64,000 nucleotides of DNA from Romanomermis culicivorax (Eukaryota; Nematoda; Enoplea; Mermithida; Mermithidae), in the NCBI GenBank assembly GCA_963922205.1, contig CAWUHX010000389.1:1-64000 (forward strand). The letters run 5' to 3'. The notes below the pieces were generated by a model, which was not told the origin of the DNA, did not search any database, and was given only the letters and a program-made list of their open reading frames with translations. A program made the translations under genes and the position numbers. Below are positions 34,101 through 44,300 of the stretch, in pieces. Within the stretch, counting starts at the first letter, position 1, and every line of letters begins with the position of its first letter.

Positions 34101-36467
34101 ATTTCTCATCTTAAGCGGCGAAAATGGCGCTTGTCTCCATTACGGGCATGCCGGTAACCCGAACAATCGTCTTATCGGTGCAATGGACATGTGCCTGTTC
34201 GACATGGGAGCCGAATATTGTTGCTATGTCTCTGATATAACGGTCACTTTTCCTGTTAGCGGAAAATTTACGGCCGATCAGAAGTTGATTTACGAAGCCG
34301 TTCTGGACGCGAATTTGAGTGTACAAGCCGCTATGAAACCTGGTTATTGCTTTTTGTAGGTTTCTGAGAGAAAATTATTTCCTTTAGGTGGTTAAAATAC
34401 AATTTGTAGCAATATTCAAAAATAGGATAGCAAAAACTATAGTTGTCGCGTAGCATAGAAATGACTGTCTCATCATAGGCTTGCAAAATTGTCTTCAAAA
34501 ATACTTTTTTTATAGCGTCGATATTTTTCTTCATTATTATACTTTTAGGTATTAAATGGGTCGATATGCATTTGTTAGCCCAAAGAAAAATTTTGGAACA
34601 TTTGAAAAACGGCCGCTTATTAAAAGGCGACGTTGGTGAAATGATGCAGGTCCAATTGGGCGCCGTCTTTATGCCCCACGGTTTAGGTCATTTTATGGGG
34701 TTAGATGTGCACGATGTCGGTGGATACGCAGCGGTGAGAAAATATTCTACAAAAAATGCTTCAATTCTGCTGCAGAAATGAACTATGGAATTCCATGGAA
34801 TGGAAGTATTGTACGAATTCCACCCACGAAGAGTGTTCACTTTCCATTTTCTTAAATACAAGGCTCCACTAAAAATGACGTTGGCATCGATTTATTTTGA
34901 CCTTGTCTCCTGTATGCAGGATTTGAAACGAATTGATGCCCCTAGCTTACGAAATTTGCGAACAGTTCGAACATTAGAAGCGAGAATGGTCATAACTGTT
35001 GAACCAGGATGTTATTTTATTGATTGCGTAAGTCTTGAAAGTTAATATTTTTTTAACTCTAACAAAAAAATGCCATAGGATGATGTGAGCGTTTTTTTAG
35101 AATTCAGTGAAACAGGAATAGTTTTTTTAGTTGTTGAATTCAGCGTTGAAAAACCCCGAACAAGCAAAATTCATTAATGAATTAAACATTGAACGTTTTC
35201 GAGGATTCGGCGGAGTAAGTTCTTCATATTAGATTTTTTGCTGCATTAGGAACATGTCACATTAGGAGATAGGCTTCTTCCCGAAAGCAGATGATACAGG
35301 TTTGCTCAAGAGCGGTGAGTATCATGCCTTTTTTGCGTTTCCAAAGAAAAGAGCTTTTTTTGGCGCAAAATAGTTTTTAATATTATTAAATATTGATGCT
35401 CGATCCAGACTAATGTTTTTGGATTTTGTGTATTTATCGAGTTTAAATAAAACAAATTTTAAATGAACTTCTCGTATGAATTCGAGCGCACAACTGAAAA
35501 TTCCACCACCAATTGTGTTATCACGTGTCAGTTGCTGCAATATAATGAAGCAACCAATCAAACTGGATATTTAGCCCATTTATTTCCAAATGAGCTCTAA
35601 AACGCAAAATAATTCATAGAAATAAATTATTTATATTTCTACGAAGTATTACGGTAGAGCAGGTATTAAACTTGCATCGTGCATATGCCGAATTTTTTTG
35701 AAATTTATTCTTTTAGCTGCTGCACTTGCTTAGAAAAAAATGCAGGTTGTTCAACAATTGCATAGAGCGCTCCGGGTCTCATTTGAAAAAACAACTGTAA
35801 ACTAGAAGGTTCCATTTCTACCCTACGGAACTTAAGAACTCGGATTCAAAGTTTGGTATCTCGTTTAATACGATGAAACTAACAGAGGCATACTGCTAAT
35901 TTTATAATCTAAAACTAAAATTGAAATTTTGATCAAAATAAGCAATATTTTGCAGATATCACATCGTTGTAGGTACATTTTTTCATTTTCAGATCACTTT
36001 TTTGCTACCTCGATTACACATCAGAAGTTGAATTCTTCTGCTGGTCTAACGCGTAATCCCTTGAATCATTCCGTATACAATCGAATCTTAATTAGAATCC
36101 ACTTTTCCAAGAGCCTGGAAAATAAAAAGATGCTCATGCAAATAATGAACAACCTGCATACGCGGCCGCCTTATTTCTCAGATTGACTGAAACAGGCGGG
36201 ACTACAACTTCAAAAATGTCGGCTTACGATGCTCGGTTATCACCTGCCTACGGATTTATTTTGCGTTCAAGGCTCATTTGAAAATTAGCAGGCTTGAATG
36301 TTATGTTGTTCAATGTTTTCCATCTCGTAAATATGACATCAAAATTGCTCACACATTTACAGGTTCGGATCGAAGATGACGTTCTCGTTACAGAAGATGG
36401 CATCGAAAATCTGTCAGGAATGATACCACGAACTGTAGAAAGCATAGAATCGTTTATGGAACAATAG
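28112..36467 (+). CDS. PEPD: Xaa-Pro dipeptidase (prolidase)
   Basis: Cytosolic metallo-dipeptidase that cleaves X-Pro dipeptides in the last step of collagen and dietary peptide breakdown (family knowledge). Exons: 28112-28309, 32483-32610, 32747-32810, 32869-32916, 32972-33033, 33302-33346, 33414-33489, 33804-33850, 33903-33971, 34116-34342, 34549-34733, 34920-35027, 35131-35214, 36363-36467; 1446 nt, 481 aa (human about 493). The N-terminal domain has [16 protein letters not shown] and [10 protein letters not shown]. The pita-bread catalytic domain has HYGHAG, the two metal Asp in [10 protein letters not shown] and VSDIT, the His in [10 protein letters not shown], and the two Glu in TVEPG and RIEDD, so all five metal ligands are present. 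Two introns have weak donors (GTTCCG after exon 3, GTTATT after exon 10). The start is the only ATG in frame before LNEFSRGT. The gene looks intact. Confidence 0.95.
28494..29338 (-). mobile_element. MITE family B, copy 3 (inverted) carrying another element
   Basis: It starts CATATATGTAATTGGGG, runs through the family B blocks on the minus strand, is broken by the element at 28810-29285 and resumes CCTCGGCCCCAAAAAGTCGCC to CCGTTAACG. The flanks GTCTATAG (28486-28493) and GTCTAAAG (29339-29346) form an 8-bp duplication with one change. It lies in intron 1 of the prolidase gene. Confidence 0.75.
28810..29285. mobile_element. hAT-like element nested in family B
   Basis: It starts CAGTGTTTTTTTGCACTGC and ends in the complement of CAGTCTTTTTTTTGCGCGAG. 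Exact 8-bp duplications CCTCGGCC stand at 28802-28809 and 29286-29293. It is 476 bp, without a coherent frame, and itself contains a fragment (28900-28975) with a G9 run that resembles part of the element at 7808-7969. Confidence 0.85.
29650..29880 (+). mobile_element. MITE family B, fragment
   Basis: The blocks CCGAGACCTGGGGG, CCCAAAATTTTAGGGGG, GTCCGAAAAACGGTTCGA and the hairpin GGCGCGAAGTGCC follow in family order. The right half is lost and replaced by a 30-bp tandem repeat (CAGCTGATTGGCACATCTCT type) at about 29880-29938. Confidence 0.6.
30345..30945 (+). repeat. Dispersed repeat block with GGCCGCGCCT, copy 2
   Basis: It has the same order of segments as 16960-17475: TCAGTCACATTGTGTTGATA, GTATATTAACGATGG, TGGAAAATGAATCTTC, AGCGAAACGAGAGAAAAA, ATGCTAGCGGCCGCGCCTGA and GACCGGCGCAGCGC. 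It includes an extra internal repeat of the CCGGCGTGTAGCGC hairpin region at 30610. It is intronic in the prolidase gene. Confidence 0.7.
31337..32014. mobile_element. DNA element with CAGGGTRAGCC ends and TA target
   Basis: The left end TACAGGGTAAGCCAAAAAAA and the right end, complement of TACAGGGTGAGCCAAAAAA, are inverted copies that extend about 90 bases (GGTGAC..GTACTGACT, GGGTGAAGCTTTTTTAATGCGG against the matching right arm). The flanking dinucleotide on each side is TA. The interior shows two modest open frames without a known domain, so it is probably non-autonomous. Confidence 0.75.
33987..34075. repeat. Short tandem repeat in prolidase intron 9
   Basis: Four units built from TTTTTAGTTTTAGCCTTGACT, one shortened, stand just upstream of exon 10. 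Confidence 0.85.
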
Positions 36468-37637
36468 GTTCTATACATATGTGTCGCGTTTTATTCAGAC
36501 TTATTATTATTTATACAAATTAATAGCTATTTCATAAAATTTCGAGTTTTCGAAACGATAATTATATTCCGCCCGAGCCTTCCGCACAAATTTTTTTTGG
36601 AAAATGTACATTTCCTGCCCCCAAGTTCTCAGTTTCTTATATTAGCAGTCTGTTTTTATTAAAATGCCTGGATATGGTAAAAAGGGAAAACGTGCATTTA
36701 ACGTTTCCTGTCGAATCTTGAGCCACGTTGAGCCGGAAAATTGGGAGGCTACACAATAAGCCATCACCACTTTTTTCAAGAACAAATCATACAGTAAAAG
36801 CTTTTTCTTCAATCATAAAACTTTCGACTTGTGCTCGTCTACATTCCTCAGCGGTGTCTACAGTCTGTTTTTTGCAGAAAGTTCCTAATAGAAAAGTGGC
36901 GCAAATCAGCACTGTCGTCAAAATATCGTTTACATAGAGCTCTTAGTGTTAAATTGTCAGTATGCTCACAACTTATCAGTCTTATATGATATGTTGTTTA
37001 TCAGTAAATCTGAAATACTACTTGCTTACCACTTTCATATTTAAAAGTATTTCAAGAAAAACAGGCTATTGAAGAAAACAAGAAATATAATATTTTCCTC
37101 GATTTCAATGACAAAAAAGAAGTATATTTGCAGAATTTCGCAGAAAACACTTTCAGCAGTAATTGAATTCGGTGCTATTTATGTATTTTGTTTGCACACT
37201 TTTGGATCACAATTTTGACCGCAAATTTATTTACTGTAGGGCTTTCAATCTTCAAAATTTTGGAAATCCTGAATTTTGGCCGAGCACAGGCGATTCTATT
37301 CTTCGTATTGTATGCAGTGAGTCGAATTATACCGAATCCTATTCCGTAACATTCTCTTCATTACACTGGCACGTTGATTTCCATGTTACACGTTGACGAC
37401 ATTATTTTGGATAATTATTGAAGCGAAAAAACCTGTTTTGACACGTCTCGACTCGACATGATTTAACGAACGATTGTCTGGCATTTTTATCTTATTTAGG
37501 TATTCGGGCCGGATTGTGTGTGCATTTTTTTGCATTTGTGGATATAAAGTTCCAGGTTTTTTGTGCATTGTGTGAATTATCTGAGAGAAAGGCTTCGGGT
37601 CGGTTGGGTTAGGGTGAAGTTAAATCGGTCATTCCAA
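36468..37637. other. Intergenic DNA after the prolidase gene
   Basis: A possible ATTAAA polyadenylation signal is at about 36659. The remainder is non-repetitive as far as I can see, with scattered short frames and no recognised product. Confidence 0.4.
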
Positions 37638-37886
37638 CATACCTGTACTGGGGGGGGGGGGGGCGTTGGGGGGGGACCCCCCCCCAACTCGGCCAACCCA
37701 GTACCCAAAATCATTTACCCCCCTCCAACCCCCCCCCCCCAGTTTGGAAAAAATTGAAAAAATTTGCAAAAAAGTGTATATGTTTTTTGGCCTTTTTTGG
37801 GAAAAATTTCGACCTTTTTCTACCCCCCCCCCCCCAAATTTCGGATTTACACCCCCCTCCAACTGGTCGGAGGTCTTACAGGTATG
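37638..37886 (+). mobile_element. MITE family A, copy 5, with exact target duplication
   Basis: It starts CATACCTGTACTGGGG and ends TTACAGGTATG. CATTCCAA is present on both sides (37630-37637 and 37887-37894). It holds runs of 12-13 G and C. This copy and the one at 45792 define the family ends. Confidence 0.9.
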
Positions 37887-39288
37887 CATTCCAAAATCCG
37901 TTGCAGAAGTGTGACAAATGATCCGAATAGTCGAAATAATACAATTTTTTTTGACAAAAATTACGAACATTTCCCATAATAAAACCGAAAGCTTTTCCGC
38001 CTAATATTATGGAAGCAGTATTCGGAGAACGCTCCTCGGTTAATTTTTTCAGTTTAATTTTGAATTCAGATGTTGTTAAAAGTGAAGTCTATATTCGTCA
38101 TTGATAAAGCAAATTACTTGTCATGTCGATTGTCATCCGCATAATTATGAAATAGTTTTCTGTGACGGAGCAAGATTGTACTTATAAAGCCTCAATCAAA
38201 CAAGTTTAAGCTATCCAAAACAGATATTGTGTCTTCCTGGATAATGAAAGAACAGTTGGTAAAGTGAGAAGTTGTTTTGGAAGAAAAATATAAGATTTGA
38301 ACAAGTGGTTCTAATTCTATAGTTCATGGGTCGAAGGACCAAAAAATTGTTTTTTCGTAGGTTTGGTGATCAGCTTCCATTTATGGCCTACACATCGTCC
38401 TTCCATTGGTGGGTTATACTGAGCTGACCCAGGCCAGTAGACGGAGGCGTTTGGGGGGCCATGTTCCCCCGGAAAGTTTAGGTGTTAAAAAAAAAGACAA
38501 AGGTCTTTGTTTTTTCTTCAAGAAAACATCAAGTCAGAAATGCCAATTTTATATTTACTTGAGTGAAAAAATGTGTGCCCCTTCCGAAAAAATTCCTGGC
38601 TACAGGCCTGAGTTGACCTGAACCTGACTTATCTAACTTTAAGGCTTAGACTCAGTGGAGATTAGAATCACTGGATTAATCTTAGGCTTGCTTATTGGGG
38701 AACGATTACCGTTCCGTGAATATATTAATATACTCATTGTTATCTATCAACTGAGTAAACTTCGCACGGTAGGGAAACGTAAACAAACAATTTGTTTCGA
38801 CTTTCGTCAATGTTACCCCTTTATTTCTTATCCTCTGCTAGCTTCCCTGGTTTCTCGAACATACTTAATGCTTGATAATTAATTTGACTAGCCTACGATT
38901 TTTGGAAACTATTATCTTCCTTATATCAAAAACGTAGGTCTCCCTCCCTGCTTTTGATGTAAACGTAGAATATTTATTGCGTTTCTTTGAATTATCTTCA
39001 TGCGCCAGTCCTTCCTACTATCGTCATTTTCTTCAATAGCTTGTTCTCGAAACGGAACATTTACTTTATTTATCTCTCGATTTAATCAGCGTTATCATTT
39101 TTATATTAAAAATTTCAAGAATCGTATATTACTGATGTTTGGGATGTAAGCTTGCCATTTTCGTTTACTCTTCTTTTGCGTATATCTTTATGGTAGATTT
39201 AGCAACAACTCTGTCTCATTTTTTAACATTTTTTCCGATACCTGACTTTATTCGCGTTATGAAGACTGTCGACGACTACTGTATCAGT
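37887..39288. other. Intergenic DNA, nothing recognised
   Basis: AT-rich spacer. A small GC-richer stretch at 38420-38490 contains GGGGGGCCATGTTCCCCC, which could form a hairpin. No gene is visible. Confidence 0.4.
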
Positions 39289-39370
39289 GGTAGCGTGGCC
39301 GAGTGGTCTAAGGCGCTGGTTTAAGGCACCAGTCTATTCGTAGGCGTGGGTTCGAATCCCACCGCTGCCA
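39289..39370 (+). tRNA. tRNA-Leu (anticodon AAG)
   Basis: The 82 bases fold as a class II tRNA. The acceptor stem is GGTAGCG with CGCTGCC (one G-T pair) and discriminator A. The D arm includes the A box TGGCCGAGTGG. The anticodon stem CTGGT/ACCAG closes the loop TTAAGGC, so the anticodon is AAG. The variable arm is long, and the T arm GTGGG-TTCGAAT-CCCAC contains the B box. There is no intron. The gene is intact and probably active; leucine codon CTT would be read after A34 is converted to inosine. Confidence 0.97.
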
Positions 39371-39374
39371 AATC

Positions 39375-39380
39375 TTTTTT
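39375..39380 (+). terminator. RNA polymerase III terminator of tRNA-Leu
   Basis: A run of six T begins five bases after the tRNA 3' end, the usual stop signal for RNA polymerase III. Confidence 0.85.
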
Positions 39381-39899
39381 ACATTGCGAATTTTTATGCT
39401 CATAGTTTTACTATATTCGGTTAGTTGATGTAGTTGCTCTCTTACTGACTCGGTTGGATCGATACTTGAATCATGGGCTAGATTTCTCCATCAATAAGTC
39501 TGAATATTCGAAGTATTCGTCCACTCTTGAAGGCTGAAAGGCAAGGCCTAATTTTTGATTTTTCAAATTTTAAATAATCCAACAATAAACTAAATAGTTA
39601 GTCTATAAAGCTGTGAGCTCGGCTCAAACTTCGTTGGAAAGGATTCAGGTCCAAAACTGTTTCTTCATTTTTAGGAAAATCAATTTTATACTAATTTTCG
39701 GTAGTTCATCATTTTGCCTGTCACTAAACTGGAGCCACGCATTTAACGGCACGCTGAGATCTGGGGGCATGATTCTTGGAATGGTGCTAATAATGAAACC
39801 GAAGTCGTGCTAATAAGAATTTCAGGCTTTAGCATAATGACTGAAAGTGGTAAATTTTGTTGAAAAGTTCCAGAAGAAAATTAGATAACAGATATCAAC

Positions 39900-40118
39900 A
39901 AACTGCGGTAAAAAACACCTCCCTGAACTTTTTCCAAAAGTCAAACACCTCCCTGAACTTTTTCCAAGACAGCTTTTTTGATGATTTTTGTGCGTATTTT
40001 GTATGAAAAACGAGCTTTCAGAATTTTTTCGTTTGTTTTTTTGCTCGCCCACCCCCTACTATCTGGATAGGAACTCCAAAGACCTTCTCCTCTAGAAAAT
40101 TTTTGCCGTGCATGTCTG
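39900..40118 (-). mobile_element. MITE family C, second copy (inverted)
   Basis: On the minus strand the GGGTGGGCGAGCAAAAAAAC, TTTTCATACAAAATACGCAC and AAATCATCAAAAAAGCTGTC blocks follow the order of 24129-24384, and the right boundary is GTGCATGTCTG. The left part carries a tandem duplication of AAACACCTCCCTGAACTTTT (39911-39966). Confidence 0.65.
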
Positions 40119-40759
40119 TCGATGACCCATAATTTTTGTGTAGCTTTTGGGTGGAAAAATTTAATTTTTACACCTGAAAAATTGAAATTTCTCGGTTTTT
40201 CAACCTTATCGTGGAGTTCCTATGACTAATCCCTTTCAGCCATCTAACCTTATGAAGGATTACCATATTGCTAGCCATGTAGCCGATAACTCAGTTGCAT
40301 ATATGATTGGAGCGCATTTTTATATCATATCTCTAAAATTAAAGTAATAGAATTGAGACAGTTACATATTTTTTCGATGTAAAAGTAAATGTACTCCAAA
40401 AAGCGACCGTTTGTTGTGCCATTAAGTCAATCTCAACGGAGGCGGATGACTAATTATTTGTATGGAATTCAATGCAAACTTGTGGCAACACATTAAAATC
40501 CACAGTAAGCTTGTTATTAGCTTCAATTAGTGCCAGAGTATGCGTTTGTTTGCCATAAGCTGCCTTATTTTATAAATGACGAGTATATAATCGCATACCA
40601 GCGAAAGATGACGTGTACCTTCGTAGTGATATCATCTTGGTCACATCATCAAACCGTATTCCACCTGATTTAATTCTTGTACCTCTGTTTATGCTTCACA
40701 TATTTCAAGTCGAAATTTTTCTCTGCTCGTCGTGAATAATTATAAAAGATGCTACCATA

Positions 40760-41136
40760 TTATTACATGTAATTAGGGCAAGTACCGTAGGAACCCTGCA
40801 GAAATCGTCGGCCATATTGCAAACCGAAAATTTGCTAATCACGTGGCCAGTTGGACAAAAAATAGTTGCAAAATATCTTTGGTAGAAAACGGGCTTTTTT
40901 AAAAAAATACGGTATAAGTATTATTGATAATAACGCCAATTTTTTGGCGCTTTGCATTATAAATATAAACTTTTATTTTTTAGACAAAATTAGTTCTTGG
41001 ACTATTTTCGGACGTTTCAAGTGAAAAACTCAAATTTTTTCTTCAATGACCCTTCTCCCAAAATTTTGACCCACAGATGACCCACTTGTAGAAGACCCGT
41101 ATAATTTCCTAGACCTTCGTGCTCAATTACATGTAT
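40760..41136 (-). mobile_element. MITE family B, inverted copy 4
   Basis: It is bounded by ATTACATGTAATTAGGG and CAATTACATGTATA. Internal blocks (AGAAATCGTCGGCCATATTG, GCGCTTTGC region, CTCAAATTTTTTCTTCAATG, CCCAAAATTTTGACCC) keep the family order, but the copy is diverged. No clear duplication was found at the flanks. It ends about 240 bases before the start codon of the MATH-BTB gene. Confidence 0.65.
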
Positions 41137-41376
41137 AGTAGCTTAGGTACTGCACTTCAAGTCGTTCCAGAAAATTAATGTTCCGATAAACTGCTTTCAT
41201 AGACATCAAATAAGGAATGGTTAGACCATTTAACATTCCACTCCGAAAATTTTTATGCTGGTCATTGAATTGATTATCTGAGTTCAATAAATATTTTTTT
41301 CAGCTTTACACATTGTCATTTATTTTTTGCGTCAATAATATATACTGTTTGGAGCTTAAAAATAGAAAAATCCAAA

Positions 41377-44300
41377 ATGGCCGACTTCGAAGTTAGCGCT
41401 CCATCTACGACGACGTCCATGCCGTCGCAGCAAATGATCGCCAACAATTTGGGCACGGCACCTGGCAGTTGTTCGAGCAGTATGATTTGTAGCAATGTAG
41501 ATCGAACGAACGGATCCGGAACAGGTAAGAAGTGCTATTGAACAAGAAAAGGTAGAAGATCCGGCTGTTCAGCGAGTATCTAATCCGGCAATCATCTATA
41601 AAATTGTTGAGTCTTATCTGACACGATGTTGATGGTCGACTTTTTAGCTCATATTTTTACTGTCTCGATTTTGATGGTTCTTGCATTTGGAATCGCGAGA
41701 CAGTTTTTGCGGGTAGGAATCATTAGCGCAGTCGGTTCAAAAGCGCAGCCAAATGTTCAAAAGCGCAGTCAATGCAAATGGGTTCAAAAGCGCAGTCAGT
41801 GATAAACTATTCCACAATAGTTTAAAGGGTCAAAAGCGCAGGCAACAGTTAGCTACGGACAAAATTTCACCTAAAAATAGATATAAAGTTTTCGAAAACT
41901 GAGTGGGCATGCTACACGGCAATAATACTTAAAAAATGCATCTCATTAAGAAAAAGTGTCGTTTTTGGCCTCTTTTTGAGTACTTCCAAAAATAGGCAAC
42001 TTGTACATGGTGCTAAGTTCACAAAAGCGTTTTCGACTGTTGTTCCATCGTTGGTAAAGTCGTTCTTGTCAATTTGCTCTGAATTGTACCATTCCAATGA
42101 ATTTCGATGAAGCGAGCTACGTGTTAAATCATTCTCTGAAAACCAAGATTCTTTCGTATGCAAATCCTTTAAATTCGAATCAACTTTACCAATTTCGTAA
42201 AAAATCGCAACAAGTTTTAAGAACCACCGGTGAACTCAACGAATATTGGGTTTGGAATGCGAAAAATTTGGAAACTCGTGGAAAAGAAGATAATGAATTA
42301 TATTCAACAATTATCGTTTGCAATGATACATTACATGTCGCTGAAAAGCAAAATTAAGCATTATATCTGCAATTAGCAAGTCCCGAAGCAACGTTTATGC
42401 TAACGAAACATTTGACTGCGCTTTTGAAATAACTAACTGCGCTTTTGAAACTTTTGGCTGCGCTTTTGAACTGATTGCGCTTTTGACCCCCAACCGTTTT
42501 TGCAACTTGGAAATCGTTCAACTTAGAGCGACTGTGACCCATTATTTGAATATCACATATTGCGTTTTGGAATGGGAATGAAGCGCGTTAAATTCTGAAC
42601 CATCTTGTGTTCTTTAAGAGACTGAGGAGGACATGCACACTATTTGGAGAAAATTATATTTGACGGACTACTTTGAATCCAATGTAGTTATGATTAAGTT
42701 TGTGCCAATCAATCACAGGTGATATGAGTTCATTGAATGTAGAGATGACTTCCGAGTAATTTAGTCTTACCTTCAGAAGACCTATTTGTTGAATCTTATC
42801 ATAGGTAATTATTTGTGCGATTCACTTTTACGTGCTATTGAAAATGTCACTATATCGAAAGCATATCGTCGTTTTATTTAATTTTGCGAATTTATAATTG
42901 CTAAGCTCGCTATTCTGAAAAAAATTCTAGAAACTGATTTTTCTTGGGCATTAATGTACCTCCGGTTCTTATTCGAAATTTTGAATTACAACAGGAATCT
43001 GGGGTAATATTTTGACTCATTTGTTACACTAGTATGTTAAATTGTATTACTTATACTATCGTAATCGAGGCCTATTTCACCAGAAATAGGCAAAAAATTT
43101 AGGTATTTGCAAGCCGATTTACGCTTATTTTGCCTCATGAGTACTATGGAGTGAGGCAACCTCGTCGTAGATGAATGTGCAAAGGAGAAATATCACAGAT
43201 TGAAACTCGTCACTAGTGATGGACCGATGGCCAAAAATTTGTCACCGGCCAAGGTCACTGATGGCATCGGCCGATGCATCGGCTGTAACATGTAGAAAAT
43301 GTAACCCAAAGTTGTTACACTGTAATAAATTTAAAATTATCATGAATTATTCACATAGTTCTACTGATTTTTTCAACATTCAATAATTAACAACATTTCA
43401 TTCATCCAATTTGTCATCAACAAAAGCATCTGTTGTACTATCTTCACTTTGATTGCTGAGTTCACTAGAAGCTTCTTCAACTCCAGCTTGTTTTTCCAGT
43501 TTGCACTATTGAATCCAATCTCAGCAATAAACGTGACCTTTTTCCACTTCTAACATCTTTTGCTTTTTAAAATAATCATTCACTGGCTACTGACCCAATT
43601 GGAGCTGATAAAAATTTTATGGAAAGCTAAAGAAATTTTTTTATAATGAAACTTATTTTCAACTGCACACTATTTTGACTCACATTAGCTAATTCTGGTT
43701 TTGTTGCAGCATTTTTCTTCCATCATTCTAGTGGCGAAGAATCAGAGTCTAGTTTTGATTCAGAAATGTATTCCAAAACAATGGCTTTTGCTTGAATTAT
43801 TTAAATTACCTAGTATTAATTGTGGCTCGCTGAGAAGGTTTGGAGAATGACTTTTAAAATTCATTCAAATTTTTGAACCATATTTTAAGAAAGCGTTGAT
43901 TTTGTTATTTTTGATCAACAATCATTCTAACCAAAGCTAGTTCAGTTTTGTCTGCTACTTGAGGATCACAACTAGCGTGAATTATTTAATTTTGGTTTGT
44001 ATGATCAATATGTGTTATGTTTCAAATTTTAATCGAACCCTCTTTTCTAATCGAGGATCTAGTAAGGATGTCAAAGCTTAAAGTTTATTGTCTTCAATGG
44101 GTTCAAAGTGATCTCGATAATTATTTCCACAAAAATATTGGTTTGTTTTTCCCAACAATTCGTCTTCTAATGAACCCAAATCAGGAAAGTTGCCATTGTA
44201 AATTGAGTGGCGTAAAATTCTTTATCATACGATTCTTTAATTTATGTTTTTCAAAAAAATTTAGGCACAAAATCTTGCTTACTTTTCTTCAGCTATTTCT

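Noticed and set aside
39320..39324. Reading the tRNA anticodon as TAA
   Set aside because: With the 5-bp stem CTGGT/ACCAG the seven-base loop is TTAAGGC and position 34 is the first A, giving AAG.
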